From a virus: DNA of 64,000 bases. The translations under genes and the position numbers were made by a program. The notes beneath the pieces were generated by a model. It ran no database searches. It was not told the DNA's origin and worked only from the letters and a program-made list of their open reading frames with translations. The DNA is taken from positions 1-64,000 of IMG/VR virus record IMGVR_UViG_3300025941_000018, one strand, 5' to 3'. Positions 7,016 to 13,845 of this stretch are shown in pieces (position 1 is the first letter of the stretch; every line of letters starts with the position of its first letter).

Positions 7016-7429
7016 ATGAATGCGATTACAACAAGACCTTTGGCCGATTTCATTCGTGAAGTCGGATTGACGATGACGAGCGAACAGACGGACTCTAACC
7101 CACACATGGAGGACTCCGGCAATATGGATCACTGGAAGTGTCTGCTCCGTTGCGGGCGATCCAGGATGACGATCCATTTTTCAAAAGGCGTGGGGCACCA
7201 CGGAAGCGAGCCGGAGGTTGACGAAGTGATTGATTGCCTGGCGTCTGATTCGGCTGGCGTGGAGAATGCCAGCACGTTTGAAAACTGGTGCGACGAGTAC
7301 GGGTACGATCACGACAGCCGCAAAGCGGAAAAGACTTACAAGGTATGTCTGGACCAAGCGGCGAAGCTCAAAAAGTTTTTGGGCGAATCCGCATTTGAAA
7401 CCCTGCTTTGGAATATTGATAGGCTTTAA
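7016..7429 (+). CDS. Conserved phage protein, unknown function
   Basis: A 137-residue protein. The blocks VGLTMTSEQTDSNPHM, MDHWKCLLRCGRSRMTIHFS, DVEIDCLASD-like VIDCLASDSAGVEN and DSRKAEKTYKVC match a conserved family of uncharacterised phage proteins, often early genes. It is acidic and mixed alpha/beta. It is the first gene of the large plus-strand module, directly after the mirrored control element. Confidence 0.85.
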   Translation: MNAITTRPLADFIREVGLTMTSEQTDSNPHMEDSGNMDHWKCLLRCGRSRMTIHFSKGVGHHGSEPEVDEVIDCLASDSAGVENASTFENWCDEYGYDHDSRKAEKTYKVCLDQAAKLKKFLGESAFETLLWNIDRL

Positions 7430-7450
7430 TTCCAGCCAACTTTCCCCCGT

Positions 7451-7472
7451 TCTGGTCCCACTTGGGGCCAGA
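7451..7472 (+). other. Hairpin in leader of 7489 gene
   Basis: A near-perfect inverted repeat, TCTGGTCCC/GGGGCCAGA with an ACTT loop and one G-T wobble. It lies between the stop at 7429 and the ATG at 7489, without a following T-run. It is possibly a processing or stability hairpin, or a weak terminator ending most first-gene transcripts. Confidence 0.4.
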
Positions 7473-7488
7473 CCGGAAGAAAGACAAA

Positions 7489-7698
7489 ATGAAAACCTAC
7501 GTTGAAATTAAGCGGTCAGAAGTGCCCGGTGGGGTGCGATTCGACGTGCCGCGCCGCAACCAGGGGCAGATTGTTGAGATTGCTTACGGCGGTTTTGCTC
7601 GCAGCGAACACGACGAAGGAGACCCGTACAAGCGAGAGACAGACCGCAGCTTGCCGGCGGAGCAACGAACAAAATTCTACAAACTCCGCACCGCCTAA
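7489..7698 (+). CDS. Small basic phage protein
   Basis: A 69-residue protein starting at MKTYVEIKRSEV, chosen because GGAAGA lies 7-8 nt upstream. It is beta-rich in the first half and highly charged in the second. Its last base overlaps the start of the next gene. No family is recognised. Confidence 0.65.
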   Translation: MKTYVEIKRSEVPGGVRFDVPRRNQGQIVEIAYGGFARSEHDEGDPYKRETDRSLPAEQRTKFYKLRTA

Positions 7699-8045
7699 TG
7701 ACCCCCCAAACACAAATCCCCCTTTACGAGGACGATCTAGTCGCCGTGTTTCCAGACTACGAGTTGCGCGGCGGCCGCAGCGTCATCGTGATTCACCGCG
7801 GCAGCCGGGCCATGAGCATGGAATCAACCGCAACCTGGGGTAAACGCATCCGCAAGTATTGGCTGGATCTGATGGCGAGGAAGTGCGTTGTGCATCCCGA
7901 CCGCCAGGCGGCCCGTTACTCGTGGAAACCCAAAATGCCCGGCGAGATGATCCCCGTCTGTGCCGAGTGTGGGGACGGAAGCCCGCAGTCAATCAATGCA
8001 ATTTTTCAAACCCGGGCGGCGATGGTGCGCGCGGGGAAACTGTGA
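7698..8045 (+). CDS. Phage protein with Cys pair
   Basis: A 115-residue protein. The N-terminus is beta-rich (DDLVAVFPDYELRGGRSVIVIH), followed by a helical segment. A KCVVHPDR...PVCAECGDG region could form a zinc site from three cysteines and a histidine. No family is recognised. Confidence 0.65.
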   Translation: MTPQTQIPLYEDDLVAVFPDYELRGGRSVIVIHRGSRAMSMESTATWGKRIRKYWLDLMARKCVVHPDRQAARYSWKPKMPGEMIPVCAECGDGSPQSINAIFQTRAAMVRAGKL

Positions 8046-8049
8046 TCGT

Positions 8050-8283
8050 ATGAATAAAAATCAAACTGCACGCGCCGAGCATCTTGCTTGGTGCAAGACC
8101 CGGGCGCTCGGGTACGTGGACCTTGGCGACATGGCTTCAGCCCTCGCCAGTATGGGCAGCGATCTGGACAAGCACCCGCAGACAAAAGGCCACCCCGGGA
8201 CCGAACTGGGCACAATGCTACTCATTAACGGGAACCTGGGGACAGCCGCAGAAATGCGCAAATTCATCGAGGGATTCAACTAA
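8050..8283 (+). CDS. Conserved small phage protein (EHLAWCK family)
   Basis: A 77-residue helical protein. The order RAEHLAWCKTRALGYVDLGD, SMGSDLDKHPQTKGHPGTEL, then EMRKFIEGFN at the extreme C-terminus matches a widespread small phage family that I recall without a known function. I chose the ATG at 8050. Its stop overlaps the next start (TAATG). Confidence 0.8.
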   Translation: MNKNQTARAEHLAWCKTRALGYVDLGDMASALASMGSDLDKHPQTKGHPGTELGTMLLINGNLGTAAEMRKFIEGFN

Positions 8284-8423
8284 TGACCGACCCCGAACTA
8301 TTCTTCGGCGCCCTGTTCATCCTGGGCGCGGTGATTTCCGCCTTCTCCATTGGCCGCGCGTGGGGCAAGTGCGAGCAGGAGATCCAAACGTTCAAAACCG
8401 TATTTCACATCCGCAGAAACTAA
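8283..8423 (+). CDS. Small single-pass membrane protein
   Basis: A 46-residue protein below the usual gene-calling size. It has one hydrophobic helix (residues 7-24, FFGALFILGAVISAFSIG) and a basic tail, so the inner membrane is the likely site. It is held between two genes by TAATG overlaps on both sides, strong evidence that it is translated. The role is unknown. Confidence 0.7.
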   Translation: MTDPELFFGALFILGAVISAFSIGRAWGKCEQEIQTFKTVFHIRRN

Positions 8424-8821
8424 TGGGCCAGTTCAAAATCAATCCCGAGCCGTGCTCCTCCTGCCCGTATCGCCGCGACACGCCACCCGGCATTTGGGAT
8501 CGCGAGGAGTACGACAAGCTTCCGGCCTGGGACGATGAAAAAAACATGGCCGCTGGCGCGTTCCTGTGCCACCAAGGACAACGGCAATTCCTGTGCCGTG
8601 GCTGGTCTGAGGTCCATCATCGCAACTGGGCGGTGAGAATTGCCCTGTTGCAGTGCGCGCCGCCGCCAGGAGGCTGGAAGCCGTGCGCGGCGCCGCTTTA
8701 CGAGACCGGTGCAAAAGCGCGGCTTGCTGGTCTGCGTGGCATCAAGAAGCCCGGCAAAGCGGCGCGGCAGACGATTGCCAAGCTGATTAAGGCGCGGGCT
8801 GAAAAAGGAGTTGACTCGTGA
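8423..8821 (+). CDS. DUF6283 family protein
   Basis: A 132-residue protein. The N-terminal EPCSSCPYRRDTPPGIW, the EEYDKL block and the later FLCHQGQ...FLCRGW show the two Cys/His clusters of the DUF6283 family, probably a metal-binding fold found in phages and actinobacteria. The function is not known. It is the last gene before the structured-RNA region at 8895-9327. Confidence 0.85.
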   Translation: MGQFKINPEPCSSCPYRRDTPPGIWDREEYDKLPAWDDEKNMAAGAFLCHQGQRQFLCRGWSEVHHRNWAVRIALLQCAPPPGGWKPCAAPLYETGAKARLAGLRGIKKPGKAARQTIAKLIKARAEKGVDS

Positions 8822-8894
8822 GGCACAACGTGCCATTGTTTCATCGTTCGGGCCGTAGTGGGCCTGCAAGCGATGAAAAAGAACAATTTAGATT

Positions 8895-9007
8895 CCTGTT
8901 CTACTCACTTACGACTGCCGCCAGGTGGTCGCGGGTGCTCCGCGCTTGTGGAGTCCACTACAGAACAGGTTTCGTACCCAAGTTGAGCAATCAGCTTGGG
9001 GATTTTT
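8895..9007 (+). ncRNA. Candidate small structured RNA with terminator
   Basis: A perfect 8-bp closing stem, CCTGTTCT (8895-8902) with AGAACAGG (8962-8969), encloses two hairpins. One is CGACTGCC/GGTGGTCG with a GCCA loop, the other is built on CTCC/GGAG and GTG/CAC. An intrinsic terminator follows 7 nt later. The shape is a three-way junction of about 75 nt, but no tRNA T-loop or anticodon arm is present. No known RNA family was recognised. Confidence 0.45.
8977..9007 (+). terminator. Intrinsic terminator
   Basis: A 10-bp stem, CCCAAGTTGA/TCAGCTTGGG (one G-T wobble), with a GCAA tetraloop, followed by GATTTTT. This is a textbook rho-independent terminator on the plus strand. It would end transcripts of the 7016-8821 operon just before the repeat at 9019. 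Confidence 0.8.
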
Positions 9008-9018
9008 CCTGTCGGCTT

Positions 9019-9327
9019 GAACCATTGCCGTTCAGCGGTGAGAAATGGACGCGAGGGTCGGCAATGGATTGCGGTACTCGGGAACTGATTACTACCGCAC
9101 ACGTGGGCGCGAATGGGCCAGAGCGTGATTCAGCAGCCTTATACCCAAGGTTGAATAGTCTAGCCCCACCGCTCAAGGTCAAATTTTCGAGCGGAGCCAA
9201 AAGCGAAGCGAAGCGACCGACGGGCTTTCGTCAGAGCAGAGGCAGTAGCGCGTCCCTTAGGGGGCGCTCTGCCTTTTGCTCGCTCTCTCCCTCTAAGCTT
9301 TCATCAGTACAGGGCAGGATCGGAGAA
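9019..9327 (+). repeat. Structured 309-bp repeat, copy A; candidate large RNA
   Basis: Matches 29501-29809 in the same orientation at an offset of 20482, with about five substitutions before the ragged end. Perfect inverted repeats: 9022-9030/9059-9067 (9 bp), 9070-9076/9093-9099 (7 bp), 9103-9107/9165-9169, 9128-9134/9150-9156, 9169-9174/9189-9194, and a long hairpin at 9235-9280 (AGCA, AGGCAG, AGCGC and CCC arms). Two differences between copies keep pairing (A-U to G-U, G-U to G-C). It lies between an intrinsic terminator and the RNase HI gene. The RNA strand and any function are inferred, and no known RNA class was recognised. Confidence 0.7.
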
Positions 9328-9350
9328 GATCCCAGTACAGGAGCAACCCT

Positions 9351-9824
9351 ATGATCCAACCCGAATTGCTAAACCCTCCTCAAAAGTCCAATCCGCCCAA
9401 ATGGACCATCCGAATTTGGTTCGATGGTGGTTGCTCGCCCAACCCAGGCAACAAGTACGGCAGTTACGAAGTTGAGGCTTACGAGGAACTCGTACTTTCA
9501 AAGGTTCGATTCGGACTCGGACACGGGACAAATAACGAAGCAGAGTTCGAGGCGTTAGAGGCTGCTTTGATGGCGACTATCGCTTATCTCTCGGTGATTC
9601 ACACCCCGACGCCGGAAAACCGCGTGGTGATCTTCACCGACTCAATGATTTTACGAAACCGCCTGATGGGCAAGAACAGGATTTTCAAGAAGGCGAAGCA
9701 CGCGGAGAGCAGTGGTCGAATGTACCGCAAGGCCGCTCGCATTTTGGAATTGCTTGCAGTCTTCCACTCCTTCGAGGTCATATGGAGAAACCGCGAAACC
9801 AACGTCGCCAGGTTCGGACACTGA
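9351..9824 (+). CDS. Ribonuclease HI-like protein
   Basis: A 157-residue protein. It has the RNase H fold signature: FDGGCSPNPG with Asp25, NNEAEFEAL with Glu65, and FTDSMIL with Asp97. The C-terminal motif, normally N-x-x-A-D, reads ETNVARFGH, so the fourth acidic residue seems absent and activity may be reduced. RNase HI removes RNA from RNA-DNA hybrids. The start has a good RBS (AGGAG, 7 nt). It is the first gene after structured repeat copy A. Confidence 0.85.
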   Translation: MIQPELLNPPQKSNPPKWTIRIWFDGGCSPNPGNKYGSYEVEAYEELVLSKVRFGLGHGTNNEAEFEALEAALMATIAYLSVIHTPTPENRVVIFTDSMILRNRLMGKNRIFKKAKHAESSGRMYRKAARILELLAVFHSFEVIWRNRETNVARFGH

Positions 9825-9848
9825 ATTTATGAAAACGAAAGGCATTTC

Positions 9849-10661
9849 CTGAAAATCGCAAACGTTACGTACCTGCCGCCTCCCCGCTACGGTTGCGCGA
9901 AAGTCTTCGTGGATAACCTGCGCCGTTACCCGAGCAAATACCCGATGGTCGCTTACTCTGAGCATGACTGGGACTGGCCGGGACTCATAAAGCTGAAGGC
10001 TGACCCAGAGGAAGTGAAAAGCAGAGCGCCGAAATTGCAAAACGGAGAGCCAAATCAATTTGCAATTAACAACGTTCTTTGGCTGGTCGGTTTGCGTTTC
10101 GCGCGCGAGATGGGTTACACGCATGTCCTTTATCTGGAAAGCGACTGTCGCGTCGGTGTTAAGCATTGGGATGAGAAGGTCTTTGACGAATACTTCTCGA
10201 TTGGCCGGCCGCTCATCGCTGGCGGAAATATCGCCTGCTATAACCCGTGCAACTCGACCGCCCTTGGTTCAAAACGATGGGAAGAACTTGTGACACAAAA
10301 CAACAAACGGCGAAATGTGCCAATACCCACGTATGGCTGGCTTCCGGCAGCGACCAAAGCGCCGTCCTGCGTGTTCGTGAATGGCGCTCTGGCTATATAT
10401 AGCATCGCGTGGATGGAACAGCTTTTTGAGCATCTTGAAGACTGTACACGTCAGGCGTATGCGCCTAGCCCATTTGATATGGGGTTAGGCGTCAAGCTAT
10501 GGGATATTTTTCAGGAGGATTCATATGAAGTGCTAGGCCACTTAACTAGCGTGTTCAGTGGATTCGGAGACATAATGACGACCGAGGAGGAGCGCTTAGA
10601 CATGGTCCGCTCGGGCGAATGTGTAGGTTGCCACCAGGTCAAATCAGACGCGACCGTATGA
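9849..10661 (+). CDS. Glycosyltransferase-like protein, probable CTG start
   Basis: A 270-residue protein. The frame has no ATG near its natural N-terminus. A CTG at 9849 with GAAAGG 7-8 nt upstream gives MKIANVTYLPPPRYG, the usual opening strand of GT-A glycosyltransferases. GTG at 9909 would remove it. LYLESDCRV carries the DxD-like motif (ESD). The C-terminus has FDMGLG and a CVGCH pair. Such enzymes move sugars from nucleotide-sugars to an acceptor, here unknown. It is the first member of the glycan cassette. Confidence 0.75.
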   Translation: MKIANVTYLPPPRYGCAKVFVDNLRRYPSKYPMVAYSEHDWDWPGLIKLKADPEEVKSRAPKLQNGEPNQFAINNVLWLVGLRFAREMGYTHVLYLESDCRVGVKHWDEKVFDEYFSIGRPLIAGGNIACYNPCNSTALGSKRWEELVTQNNKRRNVPIPTYGWLPAATKAPSCVFVNGALAIYSIAWMEQLFEHLEDCTRQAYAPSPFDMGLGVKLWDIFQEDSYEVLGHLTSVFSGFGDIMTTEEERLDMVRSGECVGCHQVKSDATV

Positions 10662-10750
10662 CCTTCTCCGACACAATGCAGATCACGAGCATCGTGGTTG
10701 CCTTCGCCGCCTCCGTGCGGCTGTTCTGGCGATGGTATTGGAGGCGCTAA
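10658..10750 (+). CDS. Tiny membrane peptide
   Basis: A 30-residue frame (starts MTFSDTMQITSIVVAF) with one hydrophobic segment and an Arg/Trp-rich end. It overlaps the glycosyltransferase stop by 4 bp (ATGA) and ends 2 bp before the next ATG. Coupling is the main evidence. It may be a membrane peptide or merely a translational link. Confidence 0.45.
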   Translation: MTFSDTMQITSIVVAFAASVRLFWRWYWRR

Positions 10751-10752
10751 CT

Positions 10753-11034
10753 ATGCCCGATTATCACATGACTAGAAAAGCTGAGCTTGCGATGGAAGCC
10801 AGCTTTCGGAACGACCGTGAGTCGCATGAACTTTTGGATTTGATAGACCGAGAATTTCGCACCGACCCAACCAGTGTCCAATGTTTCGACCGTCGTATCG
10901 TTGAGCGGGTGGCGCTGTGCGTGGCGCGAAGGAAGGCGTATCTAAAAGCGGTCGCGCACTTGGTCCTCGACGCGATGCGCAAAGACATGGCCAAGATGAG
11001 GACGGCAACTTTGAACACACCTACTGAACAATGA
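10753..11034 (+). CDS. Small helical phage protein
   Basis: A 93-residue protein started at the ATG at 10753, 2 bp after the preceding stop. It is mostly alpha-helical with many Arg/Glu/Asp residues and no recognised domain. The ATGA overlap with the next gene supports it. Confidence 0.65.
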   Translation: MPDYHMTRKAELAMEASFRNDRESHELLDLIDREFRTDPTSVQCFDRRIVERVALCVARRKAYLKAVAHLVLDAMRKDMAKMRTATLNTPTEQ

Positions 11035-11300
11035 GCGTAAAATATATCGAACCGAACCCTGATAACTTCAGCACACGCACCAAGCGGCATTTCTGGGCCA
11101 TCACCGAGCAGTGGACAGTCGTAGAAGTGGCTGGCTACTCTACTCAGCAGCCGACAATGTGGTGGGTGCCAAGCCTGGGATTCACTATGAGCATCGGTCA
11201 CCATCTATTTGACGGGGAACAGGACGCACGCCGACGGGCGCGCGCGGACCTTACGGCAAGGATTAGCGAGCTGCAACTTGCCCTCCTGAATCTCAAGTGA
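11031..11300 (+). CDS. Small phage protein, unknown
   Basis: An 89-residue protein. The N-terminal half is beta-rich (HFWAITEQWTVVEVAGY) and the C-terminus is a charged helix (DARRRARADLTARISEL). No family is recognised. It is coupled to both neighbours. Confidence 0.65.
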   Translation: MSVKYIEPNPDNFSTRTKRHFWAITEQWTVVEVAGYSTQQPTMWWVPSLGFTMSIGHHLFDGEQDARRRARADLTARISELQLALLNLK

Positions 11301-11699
11301 ATGCTGCCCACCGCGAAGCAACCATTAACACTATCCAATAACATGAAGACGAAAAGAAAGAAACGCAGATGGACAAAAGCCGACGAAATGAAGGCGGAGA
11401 TAGACACGCTCAAAGCCGAATTGACAATCGTGCGTAGGCGCTACAAAGAGACCTGCGAGCAAGAGTCGGCAGAGCGCAGCAGAGTCTATAGCCTTACTGA
11501 GAAGTACAGTCTGATCAAGCGGGTCATGGGAGATTTACTTCTACAATCTCATCGGTGCGCGACTTACAAACCTTTAGAAAAGTTGGCTGAGACACCCCGG
11601 ATGCGAATCGCCGTTATCGGCACGTCTGGATTGGTTTGCGTCTGGATTGACGACCGGCCAGTGTCAGAAATGAAAGCCGACGACGCCCAGGAACTGTGA
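11301..11699 (+). CDS. Coiled-coil protein, unknown
   Basis: A 132-residue protein. After a lysine/arginine-rich start (KTKRKKRRWTK) comes a long heptad-containing helix (residues about 25-75) and a short beta-rich end. The ATG at 11301 directly abuts the previous stop. ATG at 11343 is an alternative and begins at the basic stretch. It is a possible nucleic-acid-binding coiled coil, which is inference. It overlaps the integrase start. Confidence 0.6.
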   Translation: MLPTAKQPLTLSNNMKTKRKKRRWTKADEMKAEIDTLKAELTIVRRRYKETCEQESAERSRVYSLTEKYSLIKRVMGDLLLQSHRCATYKPLEKLAETPRMRIAVIGTSGLVCVWIDDRPVSEMKADDAQEL

Positions 11700-12619
11700 A
11701 ATTCGACGCCGCATTCGACAAGTGGCTTGCCGCCAACGACGCCGGGATGTCGGAGGGCTCGCGCTCTGCCTACACGTTCGCTGTCCGCAGGTTCGCCGCG
11801 TTCTGCAAAGCGCATCGCCTGCAGGTCGAAGACGTTCACAAACGGCACATCGCGGCTTACATGGCTGAGGCGACTGACGAGATCAAGGGCTGGACCGTTA
11901 TGGGCCAGGTGAAGCTTTTGAAACGGGTTTTCGAGTGGGCAGTGGCTGAAGGTCTGGCAGAGACAAACCCCGTCCAATTGAAGTCGCTGCCCAAGCTAGT
12001 CCGCCATCGAGCCGATCGCACGGCCTTCACCGCCGATGATTACGCGGCCATCATGGAGCACGTCGGCGCGGCTAAGCCCTACTGGCGGCTTGCCTGTGCG
12101 CTTGCCTGGCACACCGGGCTACGCATGGTGGACGTGGCAAATTTGCAGTGGGAGCATGTGGACTTTTCGGTGCGCGTGCTGAGCGTCAAGCCAATTAAAC
12201 TTCAGCGCTTCGGACAGCAGCTCGAAATTCCAATGGCCGACGAACTGTATGAGGCGCTCATCCAACGGCACACTGAGAGCACGACCGAGGAACCGGGCGA
12301 GTACGTCCAGCCCGACATGATGATGGCCTACAAATACGGCCGCACTCGGTTAGTTGAGCAGTTCGAACAACTGCGGAAGCGCGCGGGTTTGAGCGGCGGC
12401 AGCTTTCACTCGTTCCGGCACGCAGTGGCCACGAGGCTAATAAATGCAGGCGCTGATTCCTTGGTTGTCGCCTCAATTACAGGGCATAGCCTGAAGCAAC
12501 TGAAGGAATACACTCACGTTTCAATGGAAGCCAAAAGGAACGCCTTCAGCATAGCGCAAAAAGTATTGACCCCGCCTTTCAGAAATGAGAATCTTCGCAC
12601 GGCCCTAGAACGGCTGTAA
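11696..12619 (+). CDS. int: Tyrosine site-specific recombinase (integrase)
   Basis: A 307-residue protein starting at GTG in a GTGA overlap. The N-terminal SAM-like arm-binding domain (residues 1-95) and the catalytic domain carry the full active-site set: Arg143 (HTGLRMVD), Lys165 or Lys168, His238-x-x-Arg241 (HSFRH), His264 (GHS) and nucleophile Tyr272 (KEYTHV). It catalyses integration and excision, or resolution of genome multimers. I found no clear attachment-site core next to it, no excisionase and no recognised repressor, so lysogeny is likely but unproven. Confidence 0.93.
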   Translation: MKFDAAFDKWLAANDAGMSEGSRSAYTFAVRRFAAFCKAHRLQVEDVHKRHIAAYMAEATDEIKGWTVMGQVKLLKRVFEWAVAEGLAETNPVQLKSLPKLVRHRADRTAFTADDYAAIMEHVGAAKPYWRLACALAWHTGLRMVDVANLQWEHVDFSVRVLSVKPIKLQRFGQQLEIPMADELYEALIQRHTESTTEEPGEYVQPDMMMAYKYGRTRLVEQFEQLRKRAGLSGGSFHSFRHAVATRLINAGADSLVVASITGHSLKQLKEYTHVSMEAKRNAFSIAQKVLTPPFRNENLRTALERL

Positions 12620-12712
12620 AAACAGATGCGAATAAGATTCTCCATCTCCCTTCACGGTTGCCGCCAAGTCTGTGCGGGTTCTACTTCACGGTCGGGGGAT
12701 GGCTTTTCTGTT

Positions 12713-13450
12713 ATGTCAAACGCAAAACACGCACGGAAGTACTATTGGAGCCATCGGGAGGAGGTCCTGAGGCGGGCTGTAGAGTATCGCAAGAATAACT
12801 TGGAGAAATTTCGCCTCCGACATGCAGCAAACCACCTGAAGCACAAAGCTAAAAATAACGCCTATTCCGCGAGGTACTTAGCTGAGCATCGCGAAGCGAT
12901 TAACGCCCGTAAACGCAGGTATTACGCGTCGAACAAAGAGAGAATATTACGAGCGAGAGCAGAGGAGAGGATTAATAACTTGGATGCTTTTCGCGCACAC
13001 GGCAGGGCGAAATACTGGAAAAACCCGGAAAAAGGCAGGATAGCGTGTGCCGCCTACGCCAAGAAGTATCCAGAAAAATGTGTCGCTAGGGTTGCAAAAC
13101 GTCGGGCTCGCATGGCCGCCGTAAGAACGTCAGAGGACGCGGCAACACTAATCTTTCGCTTAAAAAATCAGGCAAAAAAGATCCGATGCCACTGGTGTGG
13201 ACGCCGATTAACTTCCTCCACTCTGGAAATCGACCATATCATTCCAATTTCCAAAGGCGGGGCTCACGAGGCTGACAACTTGTGCGCAAGTTGCAAATCG
13301 TGCAACACTAGCAAGGGAGACAGGGCTTTGAAGGACTGGCACAAAAAAGGCCAGCAAATACTCCCATTAGAGCCCTCTGGTTCAACCGCCATGGGCAACA
13401 CAATTTCGCCAGTTCCAGTTGGAAACGCACAAGGCAACCAATGTTTCTAA
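12713..13450 (+). CDS. HNH homing-type endonuclease 1
   Basis: A 245-residue protein from the ATG at 12713 (an in-frame ATG at 12626 would add 29 residues). The first 150 residues are several loosely repeated, very basic helical units with KYY/RYY and NxER motifs, probably DNA-contacting. The C-terminus is a zinc HNH nuclease: CHWCG, LEIDHIIPISKGG, DNLCASCKSCNTSKG. It is paralogous to the gene at 13846. The location, interrupting coupled small genes, fits a mobile homing gene. Confidence 0.9.
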   Translation: MSNAKHARKYYWSHREEVLRRAVEYRKNNLEKFRLRHAANHLKHKAKNNAYSARYLAEHREAINARKRRYYASNKERILRARAEERINNLDAFRAHGRAKYWKNPEKGRIACAAYAKKYPEKCVARVAKRRARMAAVRTSEDAATLIFRLKNQAKKIRCHWCGRRLTSSTLEIDHIIPISKGGAHEADNLCASCKSCNTSKGDRALKDWHKKGQQILPLEPSGSTAMGNTISPVPVGNAQGNQCF

Positions 13451-13508
13451 TTTCACGGGCTGCTTTGTCGCTGCTCGCCGGTTGGCGGGCGCTGGCGATT
13501 CCGAATTT

Positions 13509-13817
13509 ATGAGTTTGAAATATCACGGCAGATTTGGCGACGGATTGCTCTATACGCTTGGGGAGACTCGAATAATTCTATCCGGCCCAAAGGAACGTGA
13601 AGCGATTGGCTGGCATTTCAGCATTTCATGCCCCGACAGGAACCCAACTTGGGAGGAACAGAAAAAAGCCAGATACGAACTTTGCCCGGACGACCTCTAC
13701 ATGGTCCAGATCATGCCGCCCAAGAAAGAGTACGTGGCCGTTCACGAATTCACATTTCATTGGCATGAGGCTGGACCTAAGTTTTTCGACGTTAAAACCG
13801 GAAGGCCATTAGGGTGA
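13509..13817 (+). CDS. DUF7694-like phage protein
   Basis: A 102-residue protein started at the ATG at 13509. The core GWHFSISCPDRNPTWEE, ARYELCPDDLYMVQIMPPKKEYVAVHEFTFHWHE matches a conserved phage domain (DUF7694) with the pattern HxSISHPxRxPTWxE...LPP...YVNxHE. The function is unknown. It is sandwiched between the two paralogous HNH genes. Confidence 0.75.
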   Translation: MSLKYHGRFGDGLLYTLGETRIILSGPKEREAIGWHFSISCPDRNPTWEEQKKARYELCPDDLYMVQIMPPKKEYVAVHEFTFHWHEAGPKFFDVKTGRPLG

Positions 13818-13845
13818 AACCACCACACCACCCAGAAGCAGGATT

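Larger units (their letters stand above)
8822..9350 (+). other. Intergenic region rich in RNA structure
   Basis: 529 bp between DUF6283 and RNase HI. In order it holds small hairpins (GGCAC/GTGCC at about 8822-8834), a three-way-junction RNA candidate with a terminator (8895-9007), and the first copy of the 309-bp structured repeat (9019-9327). A plus-strand frame spans most of it, but I judge it non-coding. Confidence 0.6.

Noticed and set aside
8895-9007. Riboswitch reading of the three-way junction
   Set aside because: It sits downstream of a gene and ends in a terminator with no coding gene directly after it, and no known aptamer core was recognised.
9019-9327. tRNA or tRNA-like gene in the repeat
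   Set aside because: No T-loop GGTTCGANNCC block, no 7-bp acceptor closing the right distance and no anticodon arm; the arms have non-tRNA spacing.
8818-9354. Plus-strand frame of 178 codons across the structured region
   Set aside because: It runs through the terminator and the repeat, lacks a recognised domain, and most changes between repeat copies alter its residues. The RNA structure explains the sequence better.
13441-13512. 23-residue hydrophobic frame between HNH 1 and DUF7694
   Set aside because: It overlaps the HNH gene end and the DUF7694 start by few bases, but there is no RBS and no family evidence, so I could not call it.
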